Assembly (NCBI RefSeq): GCF_019320115.1
Contig: NC_089581.1
Coordinates: 69,358,485-69,422,484, forward strand
From: Miscanthus floridulus
Taxonomy: Eukaryota; Streptophyta; Magnoliopsida; Poales; Poaceae
Length of the DNA: 64,000 bases
Direction of reading: 5' to 3'
Shown piece by piece: positions 22,048 through 33,938 of the stretch. Both the position numbers and the translations under genes were made by a program. The notes beneath the pieces were generated by a model. It worked only from the letters and a program-made list of their open reading frames with translations. It searched no databases and was not told the origin of the DNA. Numbering within the stretch: the first letter of the stretch is position 1; each line of letters opens with the position of its first letter.

Positions 22048-25023
22048 TCACTCAACAAGCACATCCATCACCAGCTGCTTCTTGGCCTTGCCCAGATCTT
22101 TCTTCGGCTGCACCTTGTCTCCCTTGCATTGTTTTGCCTTTTTTCCATTCACTCCCTTTGTACTCTGTCCATCAGTGGATTCTGCACCATCTCTTTCCAT
22201 CTTCCTCTTGCGACTGTTAACAAATGAAAGACATTAGTACAGTAGAAGCAAATTGTTACAAGTTCAAGGGTAGTGAGATATGTAACCTCCTAGTGTTGCC
22301 TGCAGGACTGTTGGTTAGTAGTGGGGCTATAATGGTGATGGAACATGCTCTAGTTTGGGATTGTTGGGTTGATGCAGTGCTTGCAGCCTTTGTCTTTTTG
22401 TTCCTCTCTTTTTTTGGCTTAGGTGCGGCTGGAGGTGGAGCATCACTGTCATACACTGTCTCATTGTAAGTCTTCATCATGTGACCAAATTGTCCACACC
22501 TCTTGCACTATCTCATTCCACTGGTTCTCCCTCCTTCTTCTGCACCCTTCATCCTTCTTGTTCTAGGTCTGCCAGCTGCCCTCTTTAGGATTGGTGGCCA
22601 TAGTTTGAAACCCATGTCTACCTTGGGCCATTGGTTCCTATCTGTCATAGGCATTACAATTCCGGCATATGCCTTCTTGAACACATCAACAGAGTAGTAG
22701 TCATCAATATAGTCCTCTGCACTCTTGTTTCTCAGTGAGTTAATGAAGCAAAGGGCATGAGTGCAGGGGAGCCCAGTGATCTGCCACCTATTACAACTAC
22801 ATGTTCTGTTATCTAGATCAATAGTGTGTCTCCAGGTCTTCAGCTCTTTAGTTGTGCCTTGAATCTCAGCTGTGTTGTTGTGTCCTCTATGAATGACATA
22901 GTTCAGGTTTCTGCTTTTTGCATTCAGATCTTTAGTTACATGAGGAAGGATCTTGTCTATCATCTTGTTGGATAACCTTCTTCTAAGGTCATGCTTCTCC
23001 ATGATCATCTGCCTTATCCTGTCCATCAGTGGGATGACTGGTTGTGCTTTCTCCTTTCTGATCCAACTATTAAATGTCTCTACAATATTGTTTGTGACAT
23101 AGTCACACTTGCTATCCAGTGAGAATCTCCACCTGTTCCACAAATGTTTGTGGTTCTCCTCTATCCATTTTATTGCATTTGGAGAAGCTTTCTGCATGGT
23201 CTTGTAGTGATGCTCATAGTGCTTCTTGTTAAAAGCTCTACATGCAGGCCAAAGGTGTTTCTTGAAAACAGCCCCTCTATACCTCTTCTGAAAGTTCTTC
23301 ACTAGATGCCTCATACACTCTCTATGTTCCACTCCATTTGAAAACATAGCTGTAACTACACTATCTATACCCTTGCCTGCATCTATGGATATCACAAGTC
23401 CAGGAGGTGAGCCTATTGCAGTCTGAAGCTTTTCAAAAAACCACTTCCAGCTATCTGTGGACTCTGACTCAAACACCCCATATGCAACTGGAAATAGCCA
23501 GCCGTGACCATCAACTGCTGAAGCTGATGCCAATTGACCCCTCCACCTTCCTGTCAAAACAGTGGAGTCAACACCTAAAAATGGCCTGCAGCCATTGAGA
23601 AACCCATCTACACAAGCCTTCAATGCAATAAACATCCTAGTAAACCTCATCTTTTTACCAACAGGAGCATACTCTATCTCCACTATGCTTCCAGGGTTGG
23701 TCCTCTCTACCTCTGCTTTGAAACTAAAAGCATCAGCAAAATTGTCATTCCACTTTCCCATTATTTGCTCTAGAGCCAACCTTCTCCCATCCCAAACCAC
23801 GTAGTAAGATAGCATGATCTTGAACTTCTTCTCTAAATCTTTCTTTAGTTCTGCAGCTCCAGTATTTGGTTGATCCCTAAGAATGTCAATGACTCTGTCT
23901 CTGACCCATTTGTTGGTAGCCATGCAGTTCTGGTCAAGCTTGGAAGTGCTAGCACAGTTATGCTTAGCATGGAGCTTTTTTATCTGCAACAAAAAAGAAG
24001 GGCTAAATCAACTTACAAGGGCATGAAACAAACAATACACCACATATAACTGTAAATTACATAGTTAAAAGCAGGTATGGTGACCTGCCATGTCTTGCCA
24101 TCCTGCAGCTCAGAAGCATGAATCCTCCACCTACACTTCTTCTTTTTGCTATTTCTGCCCTTGCAGAACCCTCTGTACCTTTTAGCCTCACTATAATGTG
24201 CATCAATTTCAAACTCATTAAGAACAGCAAACTGCCTAATTGCCCTCTTAAAAGTATCTCCATCTTCAAATGTGACACCAAGAGCAATGGTTGGGTTCTC
24301 CAGGTCAGTCACATGTTCAACAATCTCACATCCAGCTTCATCATCAACAAAAAGGTCATCCAACTCACTACAGTCACCATCAGTTGATTGCCCCTCATGT
24401 TCTAGCTGTTCTTCAACATCAGATAAATACGGATGCTCATCATTTAGACCCACATATTCTACCTCATCCTCATCCCATGGTTCCTCGTCATCTGAGAGAT
24501 CCCTTTTCCTTCCCTTACCTCTCTTAGACTTAGCCTTGGTTTTGGTAGTCCCTGTCTCTGCATTGTTAGCTACGACATCTTCTGTCTCATCCTCAGCAAC
24601 ATACTCAATCAAAGCCAGAGGGAGGGGCTCTGTGGCAACACTAGCACTGCCGACATGGTGTGTAGAAGGTTCAACAGATACACTTTGGCTGTGCTCAACT
24701 GTCACTGTGTCATAAACTGCCACAAACAGAGGCAACCTCCTCATCTCCCAATACAGGTCCATTGCATCCATCAAGCTGGCATCAGAAGTTACATTGGTGA
24801 AAGCGGACACAGTCCTGTTCCAATAGCAAACTGATATTCCTTGATTCGAACCATGCTTCACTCTCTTTGCTATTTCATCTTTTATGTCCATCAAGTTGGT
24901 TGAATCACGATCAACAATAAGCTCAAGATTTGAATCTGGGTGCACTACATGACTACCATCATCGCAAACCTCGACATAATTTGGAACGCGCGCAGCAATT
25001 CTGCACGCCGAACTACTATCCAT
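22048..25023 (-). CDS. MULE transposase (MuDRA-like), three exons, one in-frame stop near the C-terminus
   Basis: Exons 25023-24085, 23983-22287 and 22213-22048 have GT/AG introns of 101 and 73 bp and keep frame across both, giving about 933 codons. The N-terminus has a PB1-like region (residues ~10-100), then an acidic stretch. A MuDR DNA-binding domain lies around residues 240-313 (FEDGDTFKRAIRQFAV, then CRWRIHASEL). The MULE catalytic domain spans about 440-560 with GVDSTV (D~451) and ISIDAGKG (D~513). A SWIM zinc finger CSCNRWQITGLPCTHALCF lies near 710. A zinc-knuckle-like CKRCGQFGH sits at ~806, but its last Cys is Tyr (KTYNE) and a TAG at 22510-22508 lies just before it. The final exon is Lys-rich. 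All catalytic parts precede the stop, so a truncated enzyme might still form; this copy may otherwise be inactive. Confidence 0.88.
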
Positions 25024-25517
25024 CCTAAAACAAATGAAAAAAATGGTAGAGAACAATGAAAAGTGATTCATAATTGCAACCCTAAATCGACCCTAAATCG
25101 ACCGCGGCTTTAACGCATATTGATAACGCCAAATAGAACCAAATCACTTGATGGAGATACACTGAAATAGTTAATTGAACAACTTGCACATCAAATGGAC
25201 AAAAATGCTTACCCTTCTGGAACCCAACCAAGATTTAGGCCCTTCGATTGCCATTCATTCCTCGGTCCCAAGCGATTCCTATGTTTCTCTGGTGCCATCT
25301 CGTCCAACTCCTCTGCTTGGATCTATGGACACATAGCTGCGGAGAGGAAGGTGGCGCCGATTGTGGACAAGGAGGGAGCGCGGGTGCGGAGAGGAGGGCG
25401 ATGGCTAAACTGGTGGCGGCGGTGAGACTGATGGCGGCCAGGGATGGGGAATTGCAAGAGCAGCTAGGTCAACCAGGCAAGTCAAGTCGACCCAGGGGCA
25501 CCCATTGTCATTTCCAA

Positions 25518-25676
25518 AAAGTTCTCTGTCCAAAACCAGGGAAAATGATTGTTTACTGCGCGCGGTGTGTTACAACAAAGAAACCCGAATTCGCAATGTG
25601 TCTCAGCCAATAACATAGTTGGCGGTGTGCCACAGCCAAAACAACGTTTCCCCAGTGTGCCAGCCCAAAATTTCCC
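25518..25676 (-). repeat. MULE right terminal inverted repeat
   Basis: Inverted copy of 20640-20798. The transposase ATG lies about 500 bp inside; the intervening GC-rich stretch probably contains its promoter and leader. Confidence 0.9.
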
Positions 25677-27050
25677 TTTACCATATCATATGTTTTTGAA
25701 TATTATGATTTAAATCTTAATTTGATTAATATTTATGCAGACACGTTTATAAATAAAAGCAACATAGATTATATACATCGCTCTTTTACAAATAAGTTTT
25801 TAACGTGATCAATTGCTAACATAATCATATTTCTAAATTATAATTTGTTTAGCTGAACCCACGTCACATTCAGTTATAGTAGATGCTCTCACATTTTAAT
25901 CTTTTGCAAGCTATAGTTTGAGTGACTTAAATAAATATAAGACATATATATAGAAATAAAGCGTGACTAGATTTAGCTCAGTTTCTAATTAAACTGTATA
26001 GTGACTAATCTGAATTAATAATTTACACATTGTTTTGTTTAATTAAAATAAATCAAGTATGTAGGCTTTTCTATTCTTTTATAATATAAAACTTTCGGTA
26101 GTCATTTTAACGATAGTTCCGTTTACGTCGTTTATTGTAATCTTGTGACCATAGCACCTAGCTCTCTTTAAGTACGTTGTTTTACCTTGTGTGGTGTACT
26201 GTTCTTAGTTGCTTTTATGTGTTACTTGTATGTTTGTCTATATATGGTGCTTGCTACAAGTAGAATTAGAACCATTTGTAAGCGCTGAAGATCAAAAGAT
26301 GAAGATTAGAATTGAAGCAAAGTATGAGGAATTTTGAGCAAGACAAGTATAATATGAGGCTTTCTCGTTACCTAATAACATTATAATAATCTTTTCATAT
26401 GCATGTGTCCAATATGATAAAACATTAAGAATCTTACCTAGTATACTTTTGTTACCTTGTTCCTTGTTACCTACTGGGTTTATGTATATGGGTAGTTCTT
26501 GCTAGTTGCTCTACTGTAATGATGAAACCTCCATAATATTGGCTAATGGCATATGCATTAGTGTTTAAAATGTGCTTAGCAACATGGAATCATAAGGACT
26601 TATCTGTCAGTAAAATCCAGGACTTACGGTACAACCATGAATGTTACGTGGTTCTAGCTTTAGTTTAGTAGGACATTTTCTAGCTTGTTAGTGGTTACCC
26701 GAAAGAACGCAAAAGGGGCTTGCCGAGCTGGGTATAGTGCAGCCTCGATTCCTAAGAGTACTTCTGCATGAGTGTGCCTTTCGAAAGGAGGGCACTATAT
26801 CCCCTTGCTGATTGGAAACCTGTAGCGGCCACTAACTTGTTAGATAAACCTTTGAAAGACATCATAGTGAACCCTGCCGATCTTCTTTAGAAGCGGGTCA
26901 AGAGATTAGCTACCTCGGGCGAAAGGGTAAATCATGGCTCATGGTGAAAGTGCACAACCTCTGCAGAATATAAAATTGTTATAACAGCCGTACTCACAGT
27001 CACGAGCGGTTTGAAAAACTCACAGAATTATGGGTTCTTATTGTACTATG

Positions 27051-27159
27051 GGCATGTTTGCTTGTGCTATTCAGCCGGTTTTAATCCACACAAATCAGTC
27101 GTGGAACCGTGTTTTTCTCTCACAACAAATCAACCGTACAAATCCAGCCGAACATGTTT
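27051..27159. mobile_element. Small MITE (hAT-like) inside LTR A
   Basis: Terminal inverted repeats: ggcatgtttgcttgtg at the left, and acatgttcggctggat as reverse complement of the right end. The interior contains tttttctctcac, the complement of a gtgagagaaaaa core shared with the MITE at 47027-47142. Confidence 0.6.
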
Positions 27160-27681
27160 AATCATTATTGTCATATTGCCATTGTTTATGATCATGTGAA
27201 AACTGGAGCTTAAGCATAATTTAGCAACTCAGGTTCTAATGATAAAACTTGATCTACTAAAATTGCTTATCGCAGTTCAGCCGTGTTAAACCTTTTGAGC
27301 TTACATCCTCTCATATTATGCTTGTTAAGCGGTGGTTTGCTTATGCTCGCTTTACTTTTCAATTATTTTGAAAAAATCCCGGATAGATACTAGATGGTGG
27401 AGCTAATGAGTTTTCTGAGAAGTGCTAGGCGTATGGACCCCCAGTCAACCGTCCCTGTGGTGTTTGGAAGCCTCGCTTGAAGATTAGAATTTATATGATT
27501 CCGCTACTTTGATACAAGCTTTGTCTCTATGTAAGTGATAATGTTATATTGTTATTCGTTATGTAATAAAGCACTGCCTTTTGATACTATTGTAATTTGT
27601 CGTTATATGTGTGATTTGACTTCCTAGATACACATATGGTGTACATCTAATTTTGTTCTTAAAACTGGGCGTGACAGCCTC

Positions 27682-28973
27682 CAATGGCAAATTGCAAATA
27701 ATATAGTAGTCAGATCATTTAAAGGTGTTTTAATCACCATGGCTGCGTATGATTTCAATTCAATGTGCCCATTCTGCTCATTAACATTTTCATGAGCTAG
27801 TCTATCTCTCTGAATGGTCTAGCAGTGCAAGTAATTTCATTTCCAAGTGTTCCTTTTATACCTCTGCTTTACACACGACAAAATTGCTATTGTTATCTTT
27901 GTTTGCTTAGACCAAAATTCTTCTTTTTTTTCTAAAAGAAGAAAATAGCGCATAATAATTTTCAGATAAAGGATCTAATGCATAAGACCAGGTTTATTGT
28001 CTAAATAAATGATATATCACACATTCACACTAGATTACTCAAGTGGCACTATAGTACATTGTGCCTTGAATGGCAGATTGCACACAATAGCAGTTAGGTA
28101 AGCCAAAGATGCTTCAATCACCATTGTTGTGTATGGGTTTTGTGGTGTGCATTATGCTCATTTAGATTTCCCTGGGCTAGGGAAACATGCTGTGATTGAT
28201 CTAGCAGTTAAAGTAACATTGTTTCCAAGATAGTTCCTTCTATACCCTTTGCTTAAGCCAAGTTCTACATAGGGATTCAATGCATAACTAAATTCCTATA
28301 CATTGTCTTCAATAGTTATATACTGGACTAGAAACCATCAGCAAAACATCTACGATCACAGACTAATGCAAAAACATGTCACCTAAAGGATGTACATTGC
28401 ATTCAAAGGGTGAGCTGGGTAGCCATGATACTGCCGATACAAAGAAATACCTTTGTCATCAAACAAGCCAAACTCTATCAACAAGCACCCTTGCACCACA
28501 TAGAGAAGGAAGTTCCGCCAGTAGCCCATTACAACTTTGGTATTCTTAGTTAAAGGAAAGCAGACTTGATTTATGTGCCTGAAAAAACAGGATAGAAGTT
28601 TCAGCATATTTTAATGATGTTGATACTATATGAAATGTTCATGTTGGCCATTTGCAAAGGCTAGTGATACAGATTAAACACAATTTGCCATAACAATGTC
28701 ACAACTCGCGACAAACATCACTGAAGTGGAGTTGGTAGATAAACGTAATTGTACAAAGTTTGTTGTCAATAACACTACCTGTTATGACAATACAGTTGGG
28801 TATAGCATCAGTGATGCTAAATAGCATAGTTCACTATTTGAAGGCAAAAATGCAGCGGGGAATACAAGGAACTCGCACTACTGTAGTGTAGTAGGCAATA
28901 TTCGGAATAACAAGTCTCGTTAACCAACACAACTGCTCAGGATAGCCACAAAATAAATGGTCATTTAGGCATA
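27682..28973. other. Host intergenic DNA with an ancient local duplication
   Basis: Sequence at about 27677-27870, which before the LTR A insertion was joined to 5055-5095, is a diverged copy of 28018-28260. Shared landmarks include ctactcaagtagcattat versus ttactcaagtggcactat, and tttaatcaccatggctgcgt versus ttcaatcaccattgttgtgt. No convincing gene is seen; a short frame at 28383-28607 has no recognisable domain. Confidence 0.6.
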
Positions 28974-28981
28974 TAGAACCT

Positions 28982-31001
28982 TAGGGGTGCAAGCGGGGCA
29001 GGCTGCGACAGCGGACGGTCCTTTTTGCGGGCTGTGTGGACACCTGCCACACAAACGCTTGCAAACCGCATGCACCCGGCGGGTCTAGCGGCAGTCTGCA
29101 AAGCCCACTTCAGCCCGCTATAGCACATTCCTATCTAATGGTGGCATACTGGCATATCGAGGCATAACTTGAGCTAGAACCAGCACATTCAAAATAAAAT
29201 AAAATAAAATAAAATAACATCTGGCACAGTATTATCCATATATTGTAAGTCCATAAAAATCATTAGGCGCTGAGGATACAAAATGGGTGCATGTCTTAAT
29301 CCATCGTGTAAAGATTTTAATTTCTTTTATGAACCTTAAACCATATTTACATGCTCCAGCGTAGCAAATTGTACAGTAACTCTGTAAGCAAATAGCAGTG
29401 ATTCTCTTGAGGTACAGAAGAAGGGATCTATTGCAGAGATTTGACGAATAAAACCAACATGAAACTCTTCAGAGTTCAGACAATATGCTACCAGCTTCAG
29501 GAACTTAAAAAAATGACTAAAGGCAGAGATAATAAAAAAAATCTTGCATTCATAAATCAACTTTAACTAATAATGTTTGGACAGAGTCAGGATCATGCCA
29601 AGAAACAACTTATTGCGCCTCATCAGCTGCACACCTACTACACTGTACTAGATAGTATTAGTAACAAATTCTAGTATTAGTAACAAACCAGCAGGTCAAT
29701 CATTGTTCGTAACAACCAGGCGCTAGGCTTCAAGTGTTCACTGCTTTTGAAAAATGCAACCACATGGGAGGCAATTTAATTTGAACCCTGCAGCACAGAT
29801 CACTCTAAGAGGATATATAGAGTCTATCCAGCCTAATAAGTCCTCCAGTAAACTATCCGAAAGGAGAAAATAAAGTACATGCAGTTAGCATTAGTATACA
29901 TTTTGTCCTTTTACTTCTCTTGCAAATGTTTTACGTGAATACGTGATGTTTAGAATTTGCATATTAGCACAGAAAGCAGGAAATTCACACAGAAATAAAT
30001 CTAAAATTTGGAAAGAAACAGAAATGGATTAAGTGAGATGGACATAGATCAGGCATTTGTTGCTTGTAGCTTCTTCAGTCATACTCCAATGGGAATCAGC
30101 AGGATTGATACCAACTCCATGTATCCAGCATAGCAACCCAACAAAGAAAACGAATGCAGGGACCCTTCTATTATTCCCATTCAGACTTGGAAGCCGTCGA
30201 TTATTTGAAACAAATTGATACTTGTCTGCTGAGTCAATGCAGTCGGCACACATGGCAACATTTATCAGGGTCTTTCATCTCTTCACAACAACTATAACAA
30301 GAAACACACTAGAGTAATAGGCCCTGGCATAGTTCAATCTAGGCTTTTGTTTTTTAATATTAAATGAAAAAAAGGCCTGGTCTGTTATGACTGCTTCTCT
30401 GATATCGTTGTGATGATTCTAGCTGCTCTGCAGTTTCTGAACAAACCTACACGATGGATCACAATCTGGATACCAGCAGCAAGGGGGGAGAGGTTACCAG
30501 GATGAGGTCACAGTCAGAGTAGTCCTTGCTGCTGCTGCTGCGCACACTTTTGGGCTTAACCTGGAAGATTGAAGCAAGCATTAATTTTGCAAGATCCACA
30601 GATCAAGGAAATCAGATAAGGAATGAGAAGATGAACACCAAAGGGGATACAGTGCATACCTGGGAGAAGTTGTGTAGAGACCTTGCCATGATGTAATTGA
30701 GCCACAGGCAACAGGAGATAGGTGTTACCACAGGGCTCAGTGACAGTGTGAGGCAGTGGTGGAGGCGACGATGCTCCTCAGAGTCGCACGCAAGCGAGCA
30801 GAGGGAGGTGAAGGACGGGCGATGGGAGTCCGAGCCTCTTTGAGGGCCTGTGCACGAATGAGCGGGCTTTGCTGATTGTCCACTTGTGTTAGCAGTACGG
30901 TCCACTTCAATCCACAACAGAAAAACAAGCTGCCCGCAGGGCTTTTTTTGCGGGGCAGCCTAAGCAGGCTTGTGGGCAGGCCCGTGCCGCTTGCATCCCT
31001 A
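28982..31001 (-). mobile_element. Non-autonomous hAT element (2.0 kb) containing spliced non-transposase exons
   Basis: The ends are TAGGGGTGCAAGCGG at 28982 and, reverse-complemented, TAGGGATGCAAGCGG at 31001, an Ac/Ds-type (hAT) terminal repeat. An 8-bp target duplication with one mismatch flanks it: tagaacct (28974-28981) and tggaacct (31002-31009). No hAT transposase or BED/dimerisation domain is visible. The interior holds a small spliced reading frame on the minus strand and an (AAAAT)n run near 29190-29216. Confidence 0.85.
30504..30692 (-). CDS. Small two-exon reading frame inside the hAT element, function unknown
   Basis: An ATG at 30692 opens MARSLHNFSQ, followed by a cag|gtatgc donor. 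The next exon begins after cttccag near 30570 and continues VKPKSVRSSSSKDYSDCDLI to a ctg|gtaacc donor near 30504. Frame is kept across the 90-bp intron. A possible further exon lies around 30029-30285 (…CIDSADKYQFVSNN…FVFFVGLLCW), with one hydrophobic segment. I do not recognise the protein. The Lys/Arg/Ser-rich start could be an organelle presequence. It may be a captured host gene fragment; coding status is unproven. Confidence 0.35.
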
Positions 31002-31009
31002 TGGAACCT

Positions 31010-31633
31010 CCAGAATCTTGTAATGCCTTTTTATACCAGGTTAGACTAATTAGCTAACACACTTGGAAAATTTAAAACAAATGAGACAGATAGTATAAGT
31101 GAGAATTATTGCAAACCATTGTCAATGGCTGGGTTATGATTGTGGACATTATTATTAATATCACCAAATAAATTGATGCTCTCCGTTTTCAATTCCACAT
31201 TTACTCATATGCTAGGTAATCCAGATAGACTCATTAAAAATTTGAATATGATACAATTATTTCTTAAAAGAATAGTCACAAATCACAATCATCTACAAAC
31301 TCTCAATAATTATGAGTTGTCTATTGTCTTCCACAAAAATGCGCAAAGACCCCTTTCTTAATGACATGCAACACCATTATATTGAATGTGTTGGCTGAAG
31401 CATTTCTGCCTTTGTTGTAATAAACATAGCAACTATACATAATCTAGTTTGGTTTTGGATTACTAACTTTCAAGCAGGAACAACACAAAATTGCAAAACA
31501 AAAAAAAAACATATTACCTTCTAACAAACTCCACAAATATGATTTTTTTCAGAGTTTGTAAAGATCCATCCATACAGCAGATAATTAAAAAGATCCTGAC
31601 CAGTGCATATAGCTTGAGTTGAATCTCTTGCTC
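31010..31633. other. PPR gene 3' flank
   Basis: AT-rich DNA between the hAT target duplication and the PPR stop codon. It should contain the 3' UTR. I see no separate gene or repeat. Confidence 0.5.
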
Positions 31634-33938
31634 TCATGTCAACCCAATCCATTTCTTGAAATTTATTGCTGCTTCTCGCCTTTTTAGTTGTGCTTCTGTT
31701 TGCACCTTGGGAGCCTTACCTTTGTACAATGTTCTGTGGTATTTAAGCCACAATGACTTGTATTTGTATTTGTCTATAAACATCTCTCTTTTCTCCATCA
31801 TCTCTGTAACTTCCATGGCTCGAAGGAAGAAACCACCTCTCACAAAGCAATACAGCAGAGAGTCTAAGAGCTCCTGATCAAATTTCATAGAACTTGAACT
31901 AGCCAGAAGTTTCATTTCACCCCACAAATCTGTCACTTCCACATATTTGCCACCAATGGCAGCATAAGCAGTTATTAAAGAATGAAAAGTTTGTGCATTT
32001 GGCACATGGCCAGAAGCTCGCATCTTGTTCAGTGCTCTGTGAGCATCATGCATCAATCTCTTCTTGCAGAAGAAATGGATAACATTATTCCATTCATGAA
32101 CAGCATGATCAACCATATGACCACTCCTGACTTCCTCCACTAGCTTGGTCATCAAAGCAGCTTCATTGTCATCTGAGCCTTGCACTAATCTCTGAAATTC
32201 CTTGTGACCATCTTTCAGAACATTCAAATTCTTTAATTCTTTAAAAAGATGGAGAGCACCTGTGGTGTTACTGTGATTCACCCTAGATTGTATCAAATCC
32301 TCATAGCAGCTTGCATCAAGCTGAATGCCAGCTTGTTGAGCATCCTTCAAAAGTGCAGTTATGTCATCTTCATGTTGTCCCTCTTTGCAATAGGCTTTTA
32401 GGAGTGATGAATAAATGGATGAACCAACCCTAATTCCAGAAAATCTCATTTCATCCAGAAGATCATGTGCTTGCTCTAATAACCCAAGAGAAATGCATGC
32501 ATTTATCACTTGAACAACAAAGGAGCTTTCAACAGAAACAGGAGAATCTTCTTTGCTTGCTTTCACAAGAAACGATGCCAATGCACTGATCTTATCTGCT
32601 TCCAGAAAAGCTTTAACAAGCTTGGCATACATTGTTTCAGTTGGATGGAGAATGCCATGCTCAGATTTCACCAGTCCAACCTGTTCCTGCAGCTCATCTG
32701 TTAATAGCCTGACTAATTCTCTTGCATCCAATTCAAGTCTCGCAAAGCTGTTGTCTTTGAAGAATGAAGCATAACTTAGCATTTGGCTATTAGAAGAGCA
32801 TGGGTTTTCAGCATCAGTTTTCTCATAAGGAAAATAAAATTTTCTATTTTCAACAGCTTCAAGAACGGCTTTAGCTGCTTCCAATGACCGCTTTGCATTC
32901 TTACCTTTCCTAAGCATATCCAACACCATATCAACTGCATGATCCAAATGTCCAAATTTCAAATGACAGGAGAGCAGGCAATCATAAAACTGCCTGAACT
33001 CTGATTCACTAAGACCACAAGCTTCATCAACATGCCTCTTTAACTTCTGAATCTCATCTCTGCGCCCATTCCTTTCATATATGTGAGCCATAACAATCAA
33101 CAAGTTGACTTCAGGCTTCACCCCTATCCTAGGCATTAGTTCAAGAAGCTGCTCTGCTTTTCTTGTAGTGCCAAACAAGAGGGATGCAGTCAAAACTATG
33201 TTGAATGTAAATGAATTGGGTTTCATTGATAGCAAAGGACGGTTACTCTTCTTCCGTGGATCAACTCTATTATTCTGGAAAAGATAACCAAGCTCCATTA
33301 TGAGGTCTGCACCGAGAAATGCACCAGTGTTAGTTTGACACATATGAGCTAAAATTGCCGACCATGCTGCAACAGGTGGGTATGCTTCCATCTTTACCAA
33401 CTTCCTCACAACATTTATAGCAAGATCAGGCAGAGCACAGCGTGCAAGACTGAGGGATAGGTAAATTAGGGGTTCCTTATCCAACAATTCTTGCTTCTCT
33501 TCAAATGCATGACTAACCACATTGTAGGACTGCTTAAGCCGGTGAGGATCACAGCTCTCTGCCAAGCCAGTGATGAGCTTGCTCAAAACAGACTTTCTTG
33601 GAAGTCCATCCATGTGAACATGCTTCTCATAAGCCCTCCATGCATCGTCAAATCTCTGCTGATCAATTGCATTCTCTATTTCCAATGCTAGCTGAGATGG
33701 ATCATGAGCTTGGACTAGAATAGTTCCTGTCACAGTGGAAAAGCAAGCACCACAACTACCAATATTTAGCTCTGGTTTCAAGATTTTTGTACTATTATCC
33801 CTACTTTGGTTAGTCCCATGACACTTGGAGTCGACGTAGTGTGGGCTGTCACGAGCAAACAAACGTCGTGGACCAACAAGTAATGAAGATACAGCATGGC
33901 TTGAATAATATCTTGAACTTCCAACACAAAGCATTTTC
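31634..33938 (-). CDS. Pentatricopeptide repeat (PPR) protein, probably mitochondrial
   Basis: A single uninterrupted coding exon from ATG 33934 to a stop at 31634 gives 766 residues. I chose 33934 because a gttgcag splice acceptor ends at 33939, just 5' of it, so the upstream in-frame ATG at 33976 probably lies in a leader intron. The N-terminus (MLCVGSSRYYSSHAVSS…PRRLFARDS) is Ser/Arg rich with few acids, as in mitochondrial presequences. PPR-type helical repeats are visible around residues 235-320 (KPNSFTFNIV, IGVKPEVNLLIVMAHIY), 475-560 (SSFVVQVINACISLGLLEQA) and 640-720 (VPNAQTFHSLITAYA). The end FKKWIGL and the preceding YHRTLYKGKAPK resemble the Arabidopsis At1g03100/At4g17616 PPR group. 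PPR proteins bind organelle RNA; the target is unknown. This looks like an intact host gene. Confidence 0.85.

Larger units (their letters stand above)
20640..25676. mobile_element. MULE (Mutator-like DNA transposon), 5.0 kb, near-complete, with 9-bp target duplication
   Basis: Terminal inverted repeats of about 159 bp (20640-20798 and 25518-25676) start GGGAAATTTTGGGCTGGCAC and are roughly 92% identical by eye. The perfect 9-bp target duplication tttaccata lies at 20631-20639 and 25677-25685. Two genes converge inside: a zf-GRF gene from the left repeat and a MULE transposase from the right repeat. The element sits inside solo LTR A, so it inserted after that LTR. Confidence 0.95.
5096..27676 (+). 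mobile_element. Solo LTR 'A' (~3.4 kb) interrupted by nested insertions
   Basis: The LTR starts TGTCACACCCTAA at 5096 and ends …GGGCGTGACA at 27676, with inverted TGTCAC/GTGACA tips. A perfect 5-bp target duplication gcctc flanks it (5091-5095 and 27677-27681). Its own sequence is 5096-5474, 19588-20639 and 25686-27676, about 3.42 kb once nested elements are removed. A TATA-like tatatatatg lies near 19865. No PBS, gag or pol sits between the two ends other than those of the inserted elements, so it is a solo LTR rather than a full element. The superfamily is probably Gypsy, judged from length and tips only. Confidence 0.85.

Noticed and set aside
24272..24715. 147-codon plus-strand Ser-rich frame
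   Set aside because: Antisense to the acidic part of the MULE transposase exon 1.
28383..28607. 74-codon minus-strand frame with some hydrophobic character
   Set aside because: No domain, no clear splice partners and no link to the hAT exons; not enough to call a gene.
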